64,000 bases of DNA from Flavobacteriia bacterium (GCA_026391005.1 JAPLEV010000049.1:62001-126000); one strand, 5' to 3'; positions 16,903 to 26,081 are shown, numbered from the stretch's first letter. Numbers and translations: made by a program. The notes: a model not told the origin generated them from the sequence alone.

Positions 16903-17605
16903 GAACTATACAGGTAACATAGGTATATTGTGTACCAGCACTTTTATCTTGTTTATACCTAACTTGCCTAATTACTTCGCTGATAACTCCGTTTATAATA
17001 CGTTGATCTGTGGTAGTTGTTTTTGATGCTATGTTGTTTCCGCTTAGTACTTTTCCTTCGCTATTTATGATTAGTTTTAAGTGGACCTTGATATCAACAT
17101 CTGTTTTATATTTTGGTAAGATTGGGTCATTTAATCTTACTCTGTGAATCCCATTGCCAGGCCCATTTCCAATTCCTTCGCCTCCATCACCTTCCCCAGA
17201 TCCCGGCCCATTAAGGGATCCATTACCTGTTCCATTGCCACCACCAGTACCACCAGTACCAAAAGGATTTGGAGCACTATTAGTTCCGTTATTAGCCGGA
17301 GCATTAAAGTCATTTCCTACTACTGTATTGGGATTTTCATGTTTAACTGGATTTATCGGAGCATTATTTTCAGTTCCGCCGCCATCACTGCCTCCTGTTT
17401 TGGCTATTTCAACATTATCTTTATCAATTATCATTTGTTCTATCACCGCATCTGATTTAAGTGGTGGTCGGGCTTTTGGAATTGGCACGTGTATAAATAA
17501 GTAGCAGGCGCTTATTAAAAAAAATAGAATAATTATTGAGGATGAAAGAATTGCTACCTTCAGTTCTTTGTTTTCGTCTGTGTTTTCAGCGGGGAGTACG
17601 TACAT
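16892..17605 (-). CDS. TonB-like energy transducer protein
   Basis: A 237-residue protein with a cytoplasmic N-terminus, a single transmembrane helix (~17-40), a long low-complexity linker rich in Gly and Asn (~75-155) and a small C-terminal alpha/beta domain (~160-237) with ISEVIRQVRYKQDKSAG, like the TonB C-terminal domain. Placed after exbB and exbD it should span the periplasm and pass proton-motive energy to outer-membrane receptors. The linker contains repeats of GGTGG/GNGTGNG type instead of the Pro-rich linker of classic TonB. It overlaps folC by 11 bp. Confidence 0.82.
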   Translation of the reverse strand: MYVLPAENTDENKELKVAILSSSIIILFFLISACYLFIHVPIPKARPPLKSDAVIEQMIIDKDNVEIAKTGGSDGGGTENNAPINPVKHENPNTVVGNDFNAPANNGTNSAPNPFGTGGTGGGNGTGNGSLNGPGSGEGDGGEGIGNGPGNGIHRVRLNDPILPKYKTDVDIKVHLKLIINSEGKVLSGNNIASKTTTTDQRIINGVISEVIRQVRYKQDKSAGTQYTYVTCIVRAQ

Positions 17606-17679
17606 AATAGATTCTGTTTTTTATTTAGTAAAAAACTATAAACGGAAATTGATGCTGAAGGTTACTGATTTTTGTGTAT

Positions 17680-18075
17680 TTATTCTTCAGTAGTGGCGAT
17701 AATAATTTTTAAATTATTTTTCATGCCGAGTCCTAATAAATCGACTAATTCTTGGACTTCTGAACTTTTAGGAATTCTTAATATTACAGTTTGATCGTTC
17801 AACTTAGCTGTTTCAATGAGTAATTTCTGCTCAATACCTTCCCTTGTTACTTCCTCTTTATTGACGAAATATTTTTTATCTTGTGTTACTGTTAACGTAA
17901 CATGTTGTTTTTTCGTTTTTTCGTTTGCATCTGACTTAGGCAAAGGAACCTTGATTACATTAGGATTTGCCAAGGTCGAAATGATTAAGAAAAATAAAAG
18001 TAAGAAAAACATGATGTCACTTAAAGCCGAAGTAGCTACTTCAACATGAAAGCGTTTATTGCGCTTTATTGCCAT
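17680..18075 (-). CDS. exbD: ExbD/TolR family biopolymer transport protein
   Basis: A 131-residue protein with a short cytoplasmic start, one transmembrane helix (~18-38) containing the expected Asp of the proton channel (SDIMFFLLLFFLI, Asp20), and a periplasmic domain (~45-131). With ExbB it forms the ion-driven motor that powers TonB. It overlaps exbB by 20 bp and is 74 bp from the TonB-like gene. Confidence 0.92.
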   Translation of the reverse strand: MAIKRNKRFHVEVATSALSDIMFFLLLFFLIISTLANPNVIKVPLPKSDANEKTKKQHVTLTVTQDKKYFVNKEEVTREGIEQKLLIETAKLNDQTVILRIPKSSEVQELVDLLGLGMKNNLKIIIATTEE

Positions 18076-18790
18076 TGTTTGTTCTAAGGAGGTTTGCGAA
18101 ATCTAAACTTACTTTTTGAATATTCAATGCATAATTATCAATCATTCCGTTTAGGAGATGATACCCTGCAAAAGCTATAATTCCAACAATTAGGCCTGAA
18201 CCTGAGCTAATCATTTTTTCATAAAGCCCACCTGAAATATTACTAATCGAAACATTTTCTGTAATGGAAATAGAGTAGAAAATTTTAATTACACCGGAAA
18301 TAGTACCTATAAATCCTAATGTTGGGGCAATTCCGGCTATTAAACCCAAATGGCCTAAATTCCTTTCCATTTTTCCAATTTCGATATTTGCCGCTTTTTC
18401 CATATTTGATTGCCGCTCAACATAACCTCTATCCATCGATTGCACTCCTTCATTCACTACACTTCCAAATGCTGTTTTATCTTTTGAAAGTTTGTCCATA
18501 ACCTTATCATAATTTGTAGCTAAAAGATCATCTTTTATATCTCTTAATAAATCGCTGTTAAATTTTGTCATCCTTCGAATATACCGATACTTTTCTACCA
18601 TTACGATTAAGGAATAGAATAAAAGAATCCCAATTGGAATTAAAAACACCCCACCCTTCATTAAAAATTCAAATGCCGAAATATCCTCCTGAGTTTTTTT
18701 GATGGGAACTTGTGCTATATTTTGGGCTATTGTAAATACGCCTATCAATAAAAATGATCCAGTAACAAAAAGTTTCATTTGTTTTTTCAT
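18056..18790 (-). CDS. exbB: MotA/TolQ/ExbB proton channel family protein
   Basis: A 244-residue inner-membrane protein. An N-terminal signal-like helix (~7-22) is followed by a transmembrane helix at ~48-70, a large cytoplasmic loop (~75-145), and two helices (~148-170 with GLIAGIAPTLGFIGTISGVI and ~195-220 with GSGLIVGIIAFAGYHLL). The Thr/Gly pattern in those helices lines the ExbD channel. It heads the operon exbB-exbD-tonB-folC. Confidence 0.93.
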   Translation of the reverse strand: MKKQMKLFVTGSFLLIGVFTIAQNIAQVPIKKTQEDISAFEFLMKGGVFLIPIGILLFYSLIVMVEKYRYIRRMTKFNSDLLRDIKDDLLATNYDKVMDKLSKDKTAFGSVVNEGVQSMDRGYVERQSNMEKAANIEIGKMERNLGHLGLIAGIAPTLGFIGTISGVIKIFYSISITENVSISNISGGLYEKMISSGSGLIVGIIAFAGYHLLNGMIDNYALNIQKVSLDFANLLRTNNGNKAQ

Positions 18791-18813
18791 ACTTCAAAAT
18801 AAAATTTGTGTCT

Positions 18814-18847
18814 CAAAATTATAAATAAGGCACAACTTTTTTTTCAA
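18814..18847 (-). promoter_or_regulatory. Promoter of the exbB-exbD-tonB-folC operon
   Basis: Minus strand: TTG (18847-18845), 23-bp spacer, then TAATTTTG (18821-18814), matching the Bacteroidota -33/-7 pattern 23 bp before the exbB ATG. Confidence 0.5.
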
Positions 18848-18944
18848 TAGTGCAATTAGATATCCACATCGAATTGTTACCTTATTTATCGAATAATACG
18901 ATTAATACAATTTGGCACACTTCTTTTGTAAGAAAACAAAGTCA

Positions 18945-20183
18945 TTAAACGAGTTGTTGAAGTGCGATTTCGAGCGCTGCCTTTGCTATCCCGGTTTTTG
19001 CCTTATTTTTAGTAAAGGTAGCTTGTAAAGCTTTTTTAATAATGTCGCTAGTATCCTCAAAAATAGCAGCATCTTCAATTGTATCTAAATCGTTACTCAT
19101 AAGATATGCAAATACGCGTGCCATGCCACAATTAGCAATAAAATCGGGGATTAATGACAAGCTATTATCTGCTTTTTCTGCGATTGCACCAAAAAATATT
19201 TCTGGATCGGCAAAAGGGACATTGGCACCGGAAGATATCACGCTAATCCCAGTATTAAGCATACGGCTTAATTGTTCCTCGGTAATCATTCGGCTCCCAG
19301 CGCAAGGAATAAAGACATCGGCTTGTACATCCCAAATACGAGCGTTAACGTCATCGTATGACAATAAGTTTTCGTGGGAAAGCGCTGTCCCTTTTTTAGT
19401 TAAATACAGTGATTTAACTTCCTCAAATGTTAAACCATTTTCATTGATTAATCCGCCATTTCGATCAATAATCCCAACTATTAAAGCACCTTCTTTTGCT
19501 AAATAATACGCTGCAGAAGAGCCAACATTTCCCCATCCTTGCACGAGTACTCTTTTACCCTTTAATTCACCACCCCAAATGGAATAATAATGTTGAATAG
19601 AGGTAGCTACTCCAAAACCTGTAATCAAATCAGCAACAAGGTATTTTCGACTAACAGATGGAGAGTAGCGCTCGTCTTCAACCACTTTAGAAACACCTTG
19701 TCTTAATTGTCCTATTCTATTTATTTTCTGAGATTCTTTCGGTTGAAAGTGTCCATTAAATACACCTTCTTGTGGATGCCATACACCACAATCTTCTGTT
19801 ATCGGAATGACTTCATGAATTTCATCAACATTTAAATCTCCTCCTGTTCCGTAGTAATTTTTCAATAAAGGAGATACTGCAGCAAACCATCTTTTTAAGA
19901 CTTCTTTTTTTCTAGGATCTGTGGGATCGAAGTTGATTCCTGACTTTGCACCACCAATTGGCGGACCTGCAACGGTAAATTTTACTTCCATGGTTTTCGC
20001 CAGTGATTCAACTTCTCTTTTATCAAGACCTTTTCTCATTCTAGTGCCACCACCAGCCGCGCCACCGCGTAGGCTATTGATAACGATCCATCCTTCTGCT
20101 TCCGTTTCACTATCTTTCCATTCGAAAACGATTTCCGGTCTTTTACTTTCAAATTTTTTTAGTAATTCTTTCATATTGTTCAC
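18945..20183 (-). CDS. Glu/Leu/Phe/Val family dehydrogenase
   Basis: A 412-residue NAD(P)-dependent amino-acid dehydrogenase that deaminates an amino acid to its 2-oxo acid. The catalytic lysine is Lys80 in GPPIGGAKSGINF, and the GGDLNVDE segment supplies the catalytic Asp region. The Rossmann domain shows VLVQGWGNVGSSAA (~211-224) and an acidic strand end (GIIDRNGG). Length and the GAAGGGTRM substrate segment fit the leucine/phenylalanine/valine branch; substrate choice cannot be fixed by eye. The start is either the ATG at 20183 or the one at 20174. A -7 element lies at 20197-20204. Confidence 0.9.
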   Translation of the reverse strand: MNNMKELLKKFESKRPEIVFEWKDSETEAEGWIVINSLRGGAAGGGTRMRKGLDKREVESLAKTMEVKFTVAGPPIGGAKSGINFDPTDPRKKEVLKRWFAAVSPLLKNYYGTGGDLNVDEIHEVIPITEDCGVWHPQEGVFNGHFQPKESQKINRIGQLRQGVSKVVEDERYSPSVSRKYLVADLITGFGVATSIQHYYSIWGGELKGKRVLVQGWGNVGSSAAYYLAKEGALIVGIIDRNGGLINENGLTFEEVKSLYLTKKGTALSHENLLSYDDVNARIWDVQADVFIPCAGSRMITEEQLSRMLNTGISVISSGANVPFADPEIFFGAIAEKADNSLSLIPDFIANCGMARVFAYLMSNDLDTIEDAAIFEDTSDIIKKALQATFTKNKAKTGIAKAALEIALQQLV

Positions 20184-20196
20184 TTATTAGCGCCGG

Positions 20197-20204
20197 CAAA
20201 GGTA
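20197..20204 (-). promoter_or_regulatory. -7 promoter element of the amino-acid dehydrogenase gene
   Basis: TACCTTTG on the minus strand, exact TAnnTTTG match, 13 bp before the ATG at 20183. Confidence 0.5.
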
Positions 20205-20248
20205 CGCTTTTAAATTAGTTGGTAGACACACGCTTTTTATAGGGGTAT

Positions 20249-21316
20249 TTAGTAGCCGGGTATGTGCAACACGCCGCTTACAATGGCTCGATTCGCACCG
20301 GTAGCGCTAGGGTCATTAGTGGCTTTATTTTCCAAGTACCGATACCCAAGAAATGCAAAGATAATTGCTTCTTTAAAATCAATGAGCTCGAGTTCAGGAA
20401 TAATAATCTTACCGGAATAATGGGCTGCGATGCGCTCAATTAAGAAATTGTTCTTTGCACCACCGCCTGTAATATAAACGGAACTTAACTTCTCATTGAT
20501 AAGAACCTTGGCTATTTGGAGAGCTTCGTGCTCTACAATGGTTCGCATAATGGAACTTGGCACTGAAAAATCATCGATTAGTGAAAGGAATTCTGAATTT
20601 AGCCATTCAGTTCCAATAGATTTGGGACCACTATTTTTATAATATTCAATTTGGTTTAAGGTCGCTAACAATTGGGTGTTTAATTCGCCGCTTCTTGAGA
20701 TTTCCCCGCCGGAATCAAAATCCTTCCCATATTTATTAGCAAATCGATTAATTGGCAGATTTCCCGGGCAAATATCAAATGCTTTGAGTTGACCATCTTT
20801 CTTAAAGCTGATGTTAGTAAAGCCACCAATATTTAAAAATGATTCTGCAAGATTTGAAAACAAATATTCATCGCCTAATGGAACCAATGGAGCTCCTTGT
20901 CCACCGGCTAAAATATCTCGGGTTCTAAAATCATTGATTACATTAATACCAGTTTGGAATGCTAGTGTGCTACCGCATCCAATTTGGGTTGAAAATCCTT
21001 TGCTGGGTTGGTGAAAAATAGTTTGTCCATGACAAGCAATGGCATCTATGTCTATTGAGTTAATGGCAAGTTGCTGAAGAAAATCGTTAGCCGATTCCCC
21101 ATAAAACTGACCTATTTGCTTGTCTAGTTGGTATATATTACTTGCTGAAAGTGTCTCAATGCTGTCTAAGGCCTCAAGGATATCTTTGGGGTAGGCGATT
21201 GTTCGGCTGTGGAGTAGTTTGAATGAGTATCCCTCAACACTATTTTTAAAAGAAACATGTGCAATATCTAATCCATCTTTTGATGTTCCAGACATTAATC
21301 CGATGATTTGAGTCAT
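20249..21316 (-). CDS. anmK: Anhydro-N-acetylmuramic acid kinase
   Basis: A 355-residue sugar kinase of the ASKHA fold that phosphorylates and opens 1,6-anhydro-MurNAc during cell-wall recycling. It starts with IGLMSGTSKDGLDIAHVSF (ATP/phosphate 1 motif), has AIACHGQTIFHQP with the sugar-contacting His-Gly-Gln, VINDFRTRDILAGGQGAPLVP with the catalytic Asp, FLNIGGFTNIS, and the adenosine motif VYITGGGAKNNFL. Length is normal. It is divergent from the acyl-CoA dehydrogenase gene with 71 bp between starts. Confidence 0.95.
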   Translation of the reverse strand: MTQIIGLMSGTSKDGLDIAHVSFKNSVEGYSFKLLHSRTIAYPKDILEALDSIETLSASNIYQLDKQIGQFYGESANDFLQQLAINSIDIDAIACHGQTIFHQPSKGFSTQIGCGSTLAFQTGINVINDFRTRDILAGGQGAPLVPLGDEYLFSNLAESFLNIGGFTNISFKKDGQLKAFDICPGNLPINRFANKYGKDFDSGGEISRSGELNTQLLATLNQIEYYKNSGPKSIGTEWLNSEFLSLIDDFSVPSSIMRTIVEHEALQIAKVLINEKLSSVYITGGGAKNNFLIERIAAHYSGKIIIPELELIDFKEAIIFAFLGYRYLENKATNDPSATGANRAIVSGVLHIPGY

Positions 21317-21353
21317 TTGTGAAAACTTTTAGGATTAAAGAACAAAAATCACT

Positions 21354-21361
21354 TATTTTTG
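21354..21361 (+). promoter_or_regulatory. -7 promoter element of acyl-CoA dehydrogenase gene
   Basis: TATTTTTG matches TAnnTTTG, 26 bp upstream of the ATG at 21388. No convincing -33 TTG at the proper distance. Confidence 0.45.
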
Positions 21362-21387
21362 TAAATATAATGCAATAACTTTTGACT

Positions 21388-22530
21388 ATGAATTTTGATT
21401 TAACAGAGGAACATAAAGCGGTTAAGGAAGCAGCGAGAGATTTCGCTCAAAATGTATTAAAACCAGGCGTAATAGAAAGAGACAATCTTCAGAAGTTTCC
21501 CGCTGAAGAAATAAAGCAATTAGCTGAACTCGGATTTATGGGGATGATGGTTGATCCAAAATACGGAGGCAGTGGAATGGACACCTTATCGTATGTCTTG
21601 GCGATGGAAGAAATTTCTAAGGTAGATGCTTCCGCCTCAGTTTGTATGTCGGTCAATAATTCTTTGGTATGTTGGGGTATAGAAAAATTCGGAACAGAAG
21701 AGCAAAAACAAAAGTATTTAGTTCCATTAGCTACAGGTGAAAAAATTGGTGCTTTTTGTTTATCGGAACCAGAAGCAGGATCAGATGCTACTTCTCAGGT
21801 GACTTCCGCCATCGATATGGGGGATCATTATCTCTTAAATGGCACAAAAAATTGGATTACAAATGGATCAACCGCTTCCGTTTACTTGGTTATTGCACAA
21901 ACGAACAGAGAGTTGGGTCATAAAGGGATCAATGCATTAATTGTGGAGCGTGGAATGGATGGTTTTATTGTCGGTGCAAAAGAAGATAAATTGGGTATTC
22001 GCGGCAGTGATACGCATACCTTGTTATTTAATGATGTCAAGGTTCCTAAAGAAAATAGGATTGGGGAAGATGGTTTTGGATTTAAATTCGCAATGAAGGT
22101 ATTAAGTGGCGGTAGAATTGGCATTGCTGCTCAAGCGCTTGGTATTGCTGCAGGCGGATTTGAATTAGCGCTGGCTTATTCGAAAGAACGAAAAACATTT
22201 GGAAAAGAAATATATAAACATCAGGCGATTGCTTTTAAGTTAGCCGATATGGCCACTGAGATAGAAGCAGCACGTTTGCTGGTTTATCGTTCTGCACTCG
22301 ATAAGGATGCTGGAAGAAACTACGATCAATCGAGTGCAATGGCAAAGCTTTATGCTTCTAAGGTAGCAATGGAACAAACCATTGAGGCCGTTCAGATTCA
22401 TGGTGGGTATGGTTTTGTGAAAGAATACCACGTTGAACGCTTAATGCGTGATGCCAAGATCACTCAGATTTATGAGGGGACTTCTGAAATTCAAAAAATT
22501 GTTATTTCTCGGGGACTGCTATCTGATTAA
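21388..22530 (+). CDS. Short/medium-chain acyl-CoA dehydrogenase
   Basis: The product (380 residues from the ATG at 21388; an upstream in-frame TTG at 21382 is less likely) is an FAD enzyme for the first oxidation step of fatty-acid or branched-chain acyl-CoA breakdown. Family signatures: GAFCLSEPEAGSDATS (FAD/substrate binding), NGTKNWITNGS, GIRGSDTHTLLFNDVKVP, and the C-terminal QIHGGYGFVKEYHVERLMRD with IYEGTSEIQK, where the Glu of YEGTSE is the catalytic base. Close in pattern to butyryl-CoA dehydrogenases. Its last 4 bp overlap the convergent bcp gene. Confidence 0.94.
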   Translation: MNFDLTEEHKAVKEAARDFAQNVLKPGVIERDNLQKFPAEEIKQLAELGFMGMMVDPKYGGSGMDTLSYVLAMEEISKVDASASVCMSVNNSLVCWGIEKFGTEEQKQKYLVPLATGEKIGAFCLSEPEAGSDATSQVTSAIDMGDHYLLNGTKNWITNGSTASVYLVIAQTNRELGHKGINALIVERGMDGFIVGAKEDKLGIRGSDTHTLLFNDVKVPKENRIGEDGFGFKFAMKVLSGGRIGIAAQALGIAAGGFELALAYSKERKTFGKEIYKHQAIAFKLADMATEIEAARLLVYRSALDKDAGRNYDQSSAMAKLYASKVAMEQTIEAVQIHGGYGFVKEYHVERLMRDAKITQIYEGTSEIQKIVISRGLLSD

Positions 22531-22985
22531 ACAGCTAGTTGTTTTACAAATTCTAATGCTTTGCTTACATGCCCAACAGGGTCAGTTTGAGAATTGTAAA
22601 TGCCATGAATTTTTTTATCCTTTCCGATAATATAGGTAACCCTTCCAGGAATTAATCCAAATAGATTGCTTGGTACGGCGAATAATTTTCGGATTTTACC
22701 ACCTTCATCGCTTAATAAATCAAATGGTAATTGGTAATTAGCAGCAAACTTTTTGTGACTCGTAGTTGAGTCGGAAGATATGCCAAAAACCGTACATCCA
22801 AGTTCTTGAAAATCTTGATGGGTATCGCGAAAACGACATGCTTCTTTTGTACAACCAGGGGTATCATCTTTTGGATAAAAAAATAGTACAATGATTGAAT
22901 TTCCGAGTTGCTCACTCATGTCAATGGTCTCGCTCTCCTGGTTTAGCAACTTAAATTCAGGGCAATAATCGTCAATTTGTATCAT
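22527..22985 (-). CDS. bcp: Thioredoxin-dependent thiol peroxidase (BCP-type peroxiredoxin)
   Basis: A 152-residue peroxiredoxin that reduces hydrogen peroxide and organic peroxides. The active site FYPKDDTPGCTKEACRF gives peroxidatic Cys45 and resolving Cys50, the classic BCP pair. It overlaps the photolyase gene by 4 bp and is the last gene of the seven-gene carotenoid operon, where it would remove peroxides formed in light stress. Confidence 0.95.
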   Translation of the reverse strand: MIQIDDYCPEFKLLNQESETIDMSEQLGNSIIVLFFYPKDDTPGCTKEACRFRDTHQDFQELGCTVFGISSDSTTSHKKFAANYQLPFDLLSDEGGKIRKLFAVPSNLFGLIPGRVTYIIGKDKKIHGIYNSQTDPVGHVSKALEFVKQLAV

Positions 22986-24292
22986 ACGTTTGGGCTTAAT
23001 GCTTCTTTATACCGCGCTAAAACTCGTTCTCGTGCGAATGTATGTTCTATGATTGGTTTTGGATATTTATCTGTCCCAAATTCAGGGACCCATTTTTTAA
23101 TGTATAAAAATGTTGGATCAAATTTTTGTTGTTGAATTGTTGGATTGAAGACTCGGAAATAGGGTGCAGCATCACAGCCGGAACCTGCGGCCCATTGCCA
23201 ACCACCCACATTACTTGCTAATTCAAAATCCAATAGTTTTTCCGCAAAATAGGCTTCTCCTAGCCTCCAATCAAGAAGTAAGTGCTTCGTTAAAAAACTA
23301 GCGACCACCATTCTTACTCGGTTATGCATAAAACCGGTTTCATTGAGTTCACGCATGCCGGCGTCAACTATAGGATATCCTGTTATTCCATCACACCATG
23401 CCTGAAAGTGAGCTTCATTTCGTTCCCAAATAATCCGATCATAACTTGGTTTAAAAGCATTATTGATTGTTTTTGGAAAATGAAAGATAATCATTTGGTA
23501 AAAATCTCGCCAGATTAATTCATTGAGATAAGTAGCGTTATGTTTTAGGGCATATGTCGCTAGCGAACGAATGCTAATGGTGCCAAACCGTAAATGAATG
23601 CTTAAACGTGATGTACCTAATAAAGCTGGAAAGTTTCTAGTCTCGTGGTAGTTTGAAATAATCGTTTCAGGAAAATTATTACTTGGAAAAATTGTTTTGA
23701 TTTTGGAATTAAACCCCATTTCTTCCATCGAGATAAGTGAAGTAAATTCATTCGCTTGTCTAAGATGATGAGTCTGCTCGCTGCTTTCAAAGGAGGCTAG
23801 TTGGTCTTCCGTTAATTGTTTTTTCCATTTGTTTGCATACGGTGTGTAGATCGTGTAGGGGAGCCCGTCGTCTTTTGTCACTTCACTTTTTTCAAAAATG
23901 ACATGGTCTTTGGCTTCAATAAACGTACAGTTTATACTACTAAGTTTTACCTTGATTTCCGAATCACGAATTAGAGCATAAGGCTCGTAATCTGAGTTTG
24001 TAAAAACATGGCTGCAGGCTAGTTTTGAAGATAGGTCGGGAATGCAATGCGTGGGGTCGCCATAAATCACAAGTAAATCAGTTCCGAGCGACTGATACTG
24101 CTGTTTTAAGCGACTAATTTCTTGATAAATAAAAGCGACTCTTTGGTCGTCCTTCTGTAAATTAGAAAGTATTTGTTTATCAAAAATAAACACCGGCTGA
24201 ACTTTAAATCCAGATGTTAGTGCTTTAAACAATCCCGCATTATTGTCAATTCGGAGGTCTCTTCTATGCCAAAAAAGTACGGTACTACTCAT
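22982..24292 (-). CDS. phrB: Deoxyribodipyrimidine photolyase
   Basis: A 436-residue class I photolyase/cryptochrome-family flavoprotein. The N-terminal antenna domain begins VLFWHRRDLRIDNNAGL; the C-terminal FAD domain contains LNELIWRDFYQMI, GITGYPIVDAGMRELNETGFMHNR (the DNA-lesion pocket) and NVGGWQWAAGSGCDAAPYFR with FNPTIQQQKFDP. These match cyclobutane pyrimidine dimer photolyases, which use blue light to split UV-induced dimers. It is 10 bp from the PTPS/QueD-like gene and overlaps bcp by 4 bp. Confidence 0.94.
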   Translation of the reverse strand: MSSTVLFWHRRDLRIDNNAGLFKALTSGFKVQPVFIFDKQILSNLQKDDQRVAFIYQEISRLKQQYQSLGTDLLVIYGDPTHCIPDLSSKLACSHVFTNSDYEPYALIRDSEIKVKLSSINCTFIEAKDHVIFEKSEVTKDDGLPYTIYTPYANKWKKQLTEDQLASFESSEQTHHLRQANEFTSLISMEEMGFNSKIKTIFPSNNFPETIISNYHETRNFPALLGTSRLSIHLRFGTISIRSLATYALKHNATYLNELIWRDFYQMIIFHFPKTINNAFKPSYDRIIWERNEAHFQAWCDGITGYPIVDAGMRELNETGFMHNRVRMVVASFLTKHLLLDWRLGEAYFAEKLLDFELASNVGGWQWAAGSGCDAAPYFRVFNPTIQQQKFDPTFLYIKKWVPEFGTDKYPKPIIEHTFARERVLARYKEALSPNV

Positions 24293-24302
24293 ATTAAAAG
24301 GA

Positions 24303-24710
24303 TTAATTTCCGTCGAAATAAACGATGTTATTTTCTGTTTCCCATAGTTTAATACTTAGCTCATATTTTTTGTCTAGGGCTTCTCGCATCAAACCATAAA
24401 TAATAGCTGCTACATTTTCTGCAGTGGGATTTAATTGTTCGAATTCTGGACAATCTAGGTTAAGGTTTCGATGGTCAAAACGATCAATAATTTCTTTTTT
24501 AATTATTGATTTCAAAATCTTGAGATCGATTAGGTAACCTGTTTCAGCATCTATTTCTCCCGAAACCCACACTTCTAAAATGTAGTTATGTCCGTGATAG
24601 TTTGGATTGTTGCATTTATCAAATACAGCTTCGTTTTTTTCATCAGTCCAATCAGGGCGAAATAATCGGTGTGCAGCATTAAAGGTACTGCGCCTACAAA
24701 CTTTTAACAT
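24303..24710 (-). CDS. 6-pyruvoyl-tetrahydropterin synthase / 6-carboxy-tetrahydropterin synthase family
   Basis: A 135-residue T-fold enzyme acting on dihydroneopterin triphosphate. The zinc histidines are His14 (FNAAHRLF) and the pair in the HGH motif; the catalytic Cys is in KCNNPNYHGHNY. That segment, with DHRNLNLDCPEF, NPTAENVAAIIY and LWETENNIVYFDG, resembles eukaryotic-type PTPS (tetrahydrobiopterin synthesis) more than the short C-x3-HGH motif of E. coli QueD. It may therefore make a pterin cofactor rather than the queuosine precursor. It overlaps idi by 7 bp within the photoprotection operon and precedes the photolyase by 10 bp. Confidence 0.85.
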   Translation of the reverse strand: MLKVCRRSTFNAAHRLFRPDWTDEKNEAVFDKCNNPNYHGHNYILEVWVSGEIDAETGYLIDLKILKSIIKKEIIDRFDHRNLNLDCPEFEQLNPTAENVAAIIYGLMREALDKKYELSIKLWETENNIVYFDGN

Positions 24711-25231
24711 GGAAATAGTTGGATTAATTTATCGTAATGTTGGCGCATAATTATTTTCAACCAAACAGTATATTGTGACGGATTTACTTCAATATTTTCT
24801 TTCAACTCCAACAAAGATATCCACTGATAGTCAGCAACTTCATCTTTGTTAAGAATGGGGTTATTTGAGGAAAATCCTATGAATACATGGTCAATTTCAT
24901 GCTCAATAAGTTCGTTTTCCATTTTTGCCTTATAAGTAAAACTAAAAGAAGATGATAAATCGCAAACCATGCCCATTTCTTCCATTAATCGTCGCTTGGC
25001 AGCCAGATGATTTGGTTCATTTGGATGAGGATGGCTACAGCATGTATTTGCCCATAATCCGGGAGAATGGTACTTGCTTAAGGATCGTTGCTGTAGTAAT
25101 AATTGCTGTTTATCATTGAAAATAAAAATCGAAAAAGCTCTATGTAACGCACCTGATTGGTGTGCTTCATTTTTCTCCATCACACCGATTTCGCAATCGT
25201 CACTGTCTACTAAAATTACTTGTTCTAACAT
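24704..25231 (-). CDS. idi: Isopentenyl-diphosphate delta-isomerase, type 1
   Basis: A 175-residue Nudix-fold enzyme that interconverts isopentenyl and dimethylallyl diphosphate, feeding carotenoid synthesis. The catalytic Cys is in WANTCCSHPHPNE (~61-73), metal ligands include the His of that segment, and the catalytic Glu lies in EHEIDHVFIG (~111-120). Length and motif order match type 1 enzymes. It overlaps crtB by 1 bp and the PTPS-like gene by 7 bp. Confidence 0.95.
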   Translation of the reverse strand: MLEQVILVDSDDCEIGVMEKNEAHQSGALHRAFSIFIFNDKQQLLLQQRSLSKYHSPGLWANTCCSHPHPNEPNHLAAKRRLMEEMGMVCDLSSSFSFTYKAKMENELIEHEIDHVFIGFSSNNPILNKDEVADYQWISLLELKENIEVNPSQYTVWLKIIMRQHYDKLIQLFPC

Positions 25232-26067
25232 TATATTCTATTAAAACGATTTTTAAGATAGGATGACATTAGAATTCTAATTTTTTTTGTGTTTGGGATT
25301 CTAATTCTTTCTTTCAGTATTTTTTCGATGGGTGTAGCTTTTATTTTTTTAAATAATTTAAAATAATAGCAATAAGCAAGGTAGACGCCTAATCTAGCTT
25401 TTTTTGGTAGATTTTTAATTCCTTCGAATCCTGCTTTGAAGTCGATTTCTATATCTTCTTCTATTGTTGATTTTATTTGAGCATCGAATTCATGCATGCT
25501 TAATCCGGGAAAATAGGTCCTTCCTAACTCTTGGTAATCCGTACTTAAATCTCTTAAAAAGTTTATTTTTTGAAAAGCAGATCCCAATTTCATCGCTGCT
25601 GGTTTCAATTCTTTATATTTTTCCTCGTCACCTTCAACAAAAACGCACAAACACATTAAGCCAACTACTTCAGCAGAACCAAGAATGTACTCATCGTATC
25701 CCGCTTTATCGTATGCTTGCTTTTCTAAATCCATTTCCATTGAGCGAAGAAACGTTTCTATCAAATCTAATGGAATATTAAAGGTATTAACAGCCCACTG
25801 AAAACTATTCAAGATTGGATTTAATGAAATTTTATCACTTATCGCCAAATAGGTTTGGGCTTTAAAGTCAATTAATAATTTCTCCTTATCGAATCCGTGA
25901 AACGAATCAACAATTTCATCTGCAAATCGAACGAAGCCATAAATTGAATAGATTGGCTTATGAAGATCTTTATGAAGTAAGCTAATTCCCAAGGAAAATG
26001 AGGTGCTGTAGCGTTTGGTTGTAAGCTCACTCATTTCGGAACTAAGGTTATCGAAAAATTCTTTCAT
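25231..26067 (-). CDS. crtB: Phytoene synthase
   Basis: A 278-residue squalene/phytoene-synthase family protein that condenses two geranylgeranyl diphosphates to phytoene. The first Asp-rich motif is FVRFADEIVDSFHG (~45-58), the second is LRDLSTDYQELGRTYFP (~171-187), both needed to bind diphosphate-Mg2+. It sits 14 bp after crtI and shares a base with idi. Confidence 0.95.
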   Translation of the reverse strand: MKEFFDNLSSEMSELTTKRYSTSFSLGISLLHKDLHKPIYSIYGFVRFADEIVDSFHGFDKEKLLIDFKAQTYLAISDKISLNPILNSFQWAVNTFNIPLDLIETFLRSMEMDLEKQAYDKAGYDEYILGSAEVVGLMCLCVFVEGDEEKYKELKPAAMKLGSAFQKINFLRDLSTDYQELGRTYFPGLSMHEFDAQIKSTIEEDIEIDFKAGFEGIKNLPKKARLGVYLAYCYYFKLFKKIKATPIEKILKERIRIPNTKKIRILMSSYLKNRFNRI

Positions 26068-26081
26068 AGCTCAGTTTTTCT

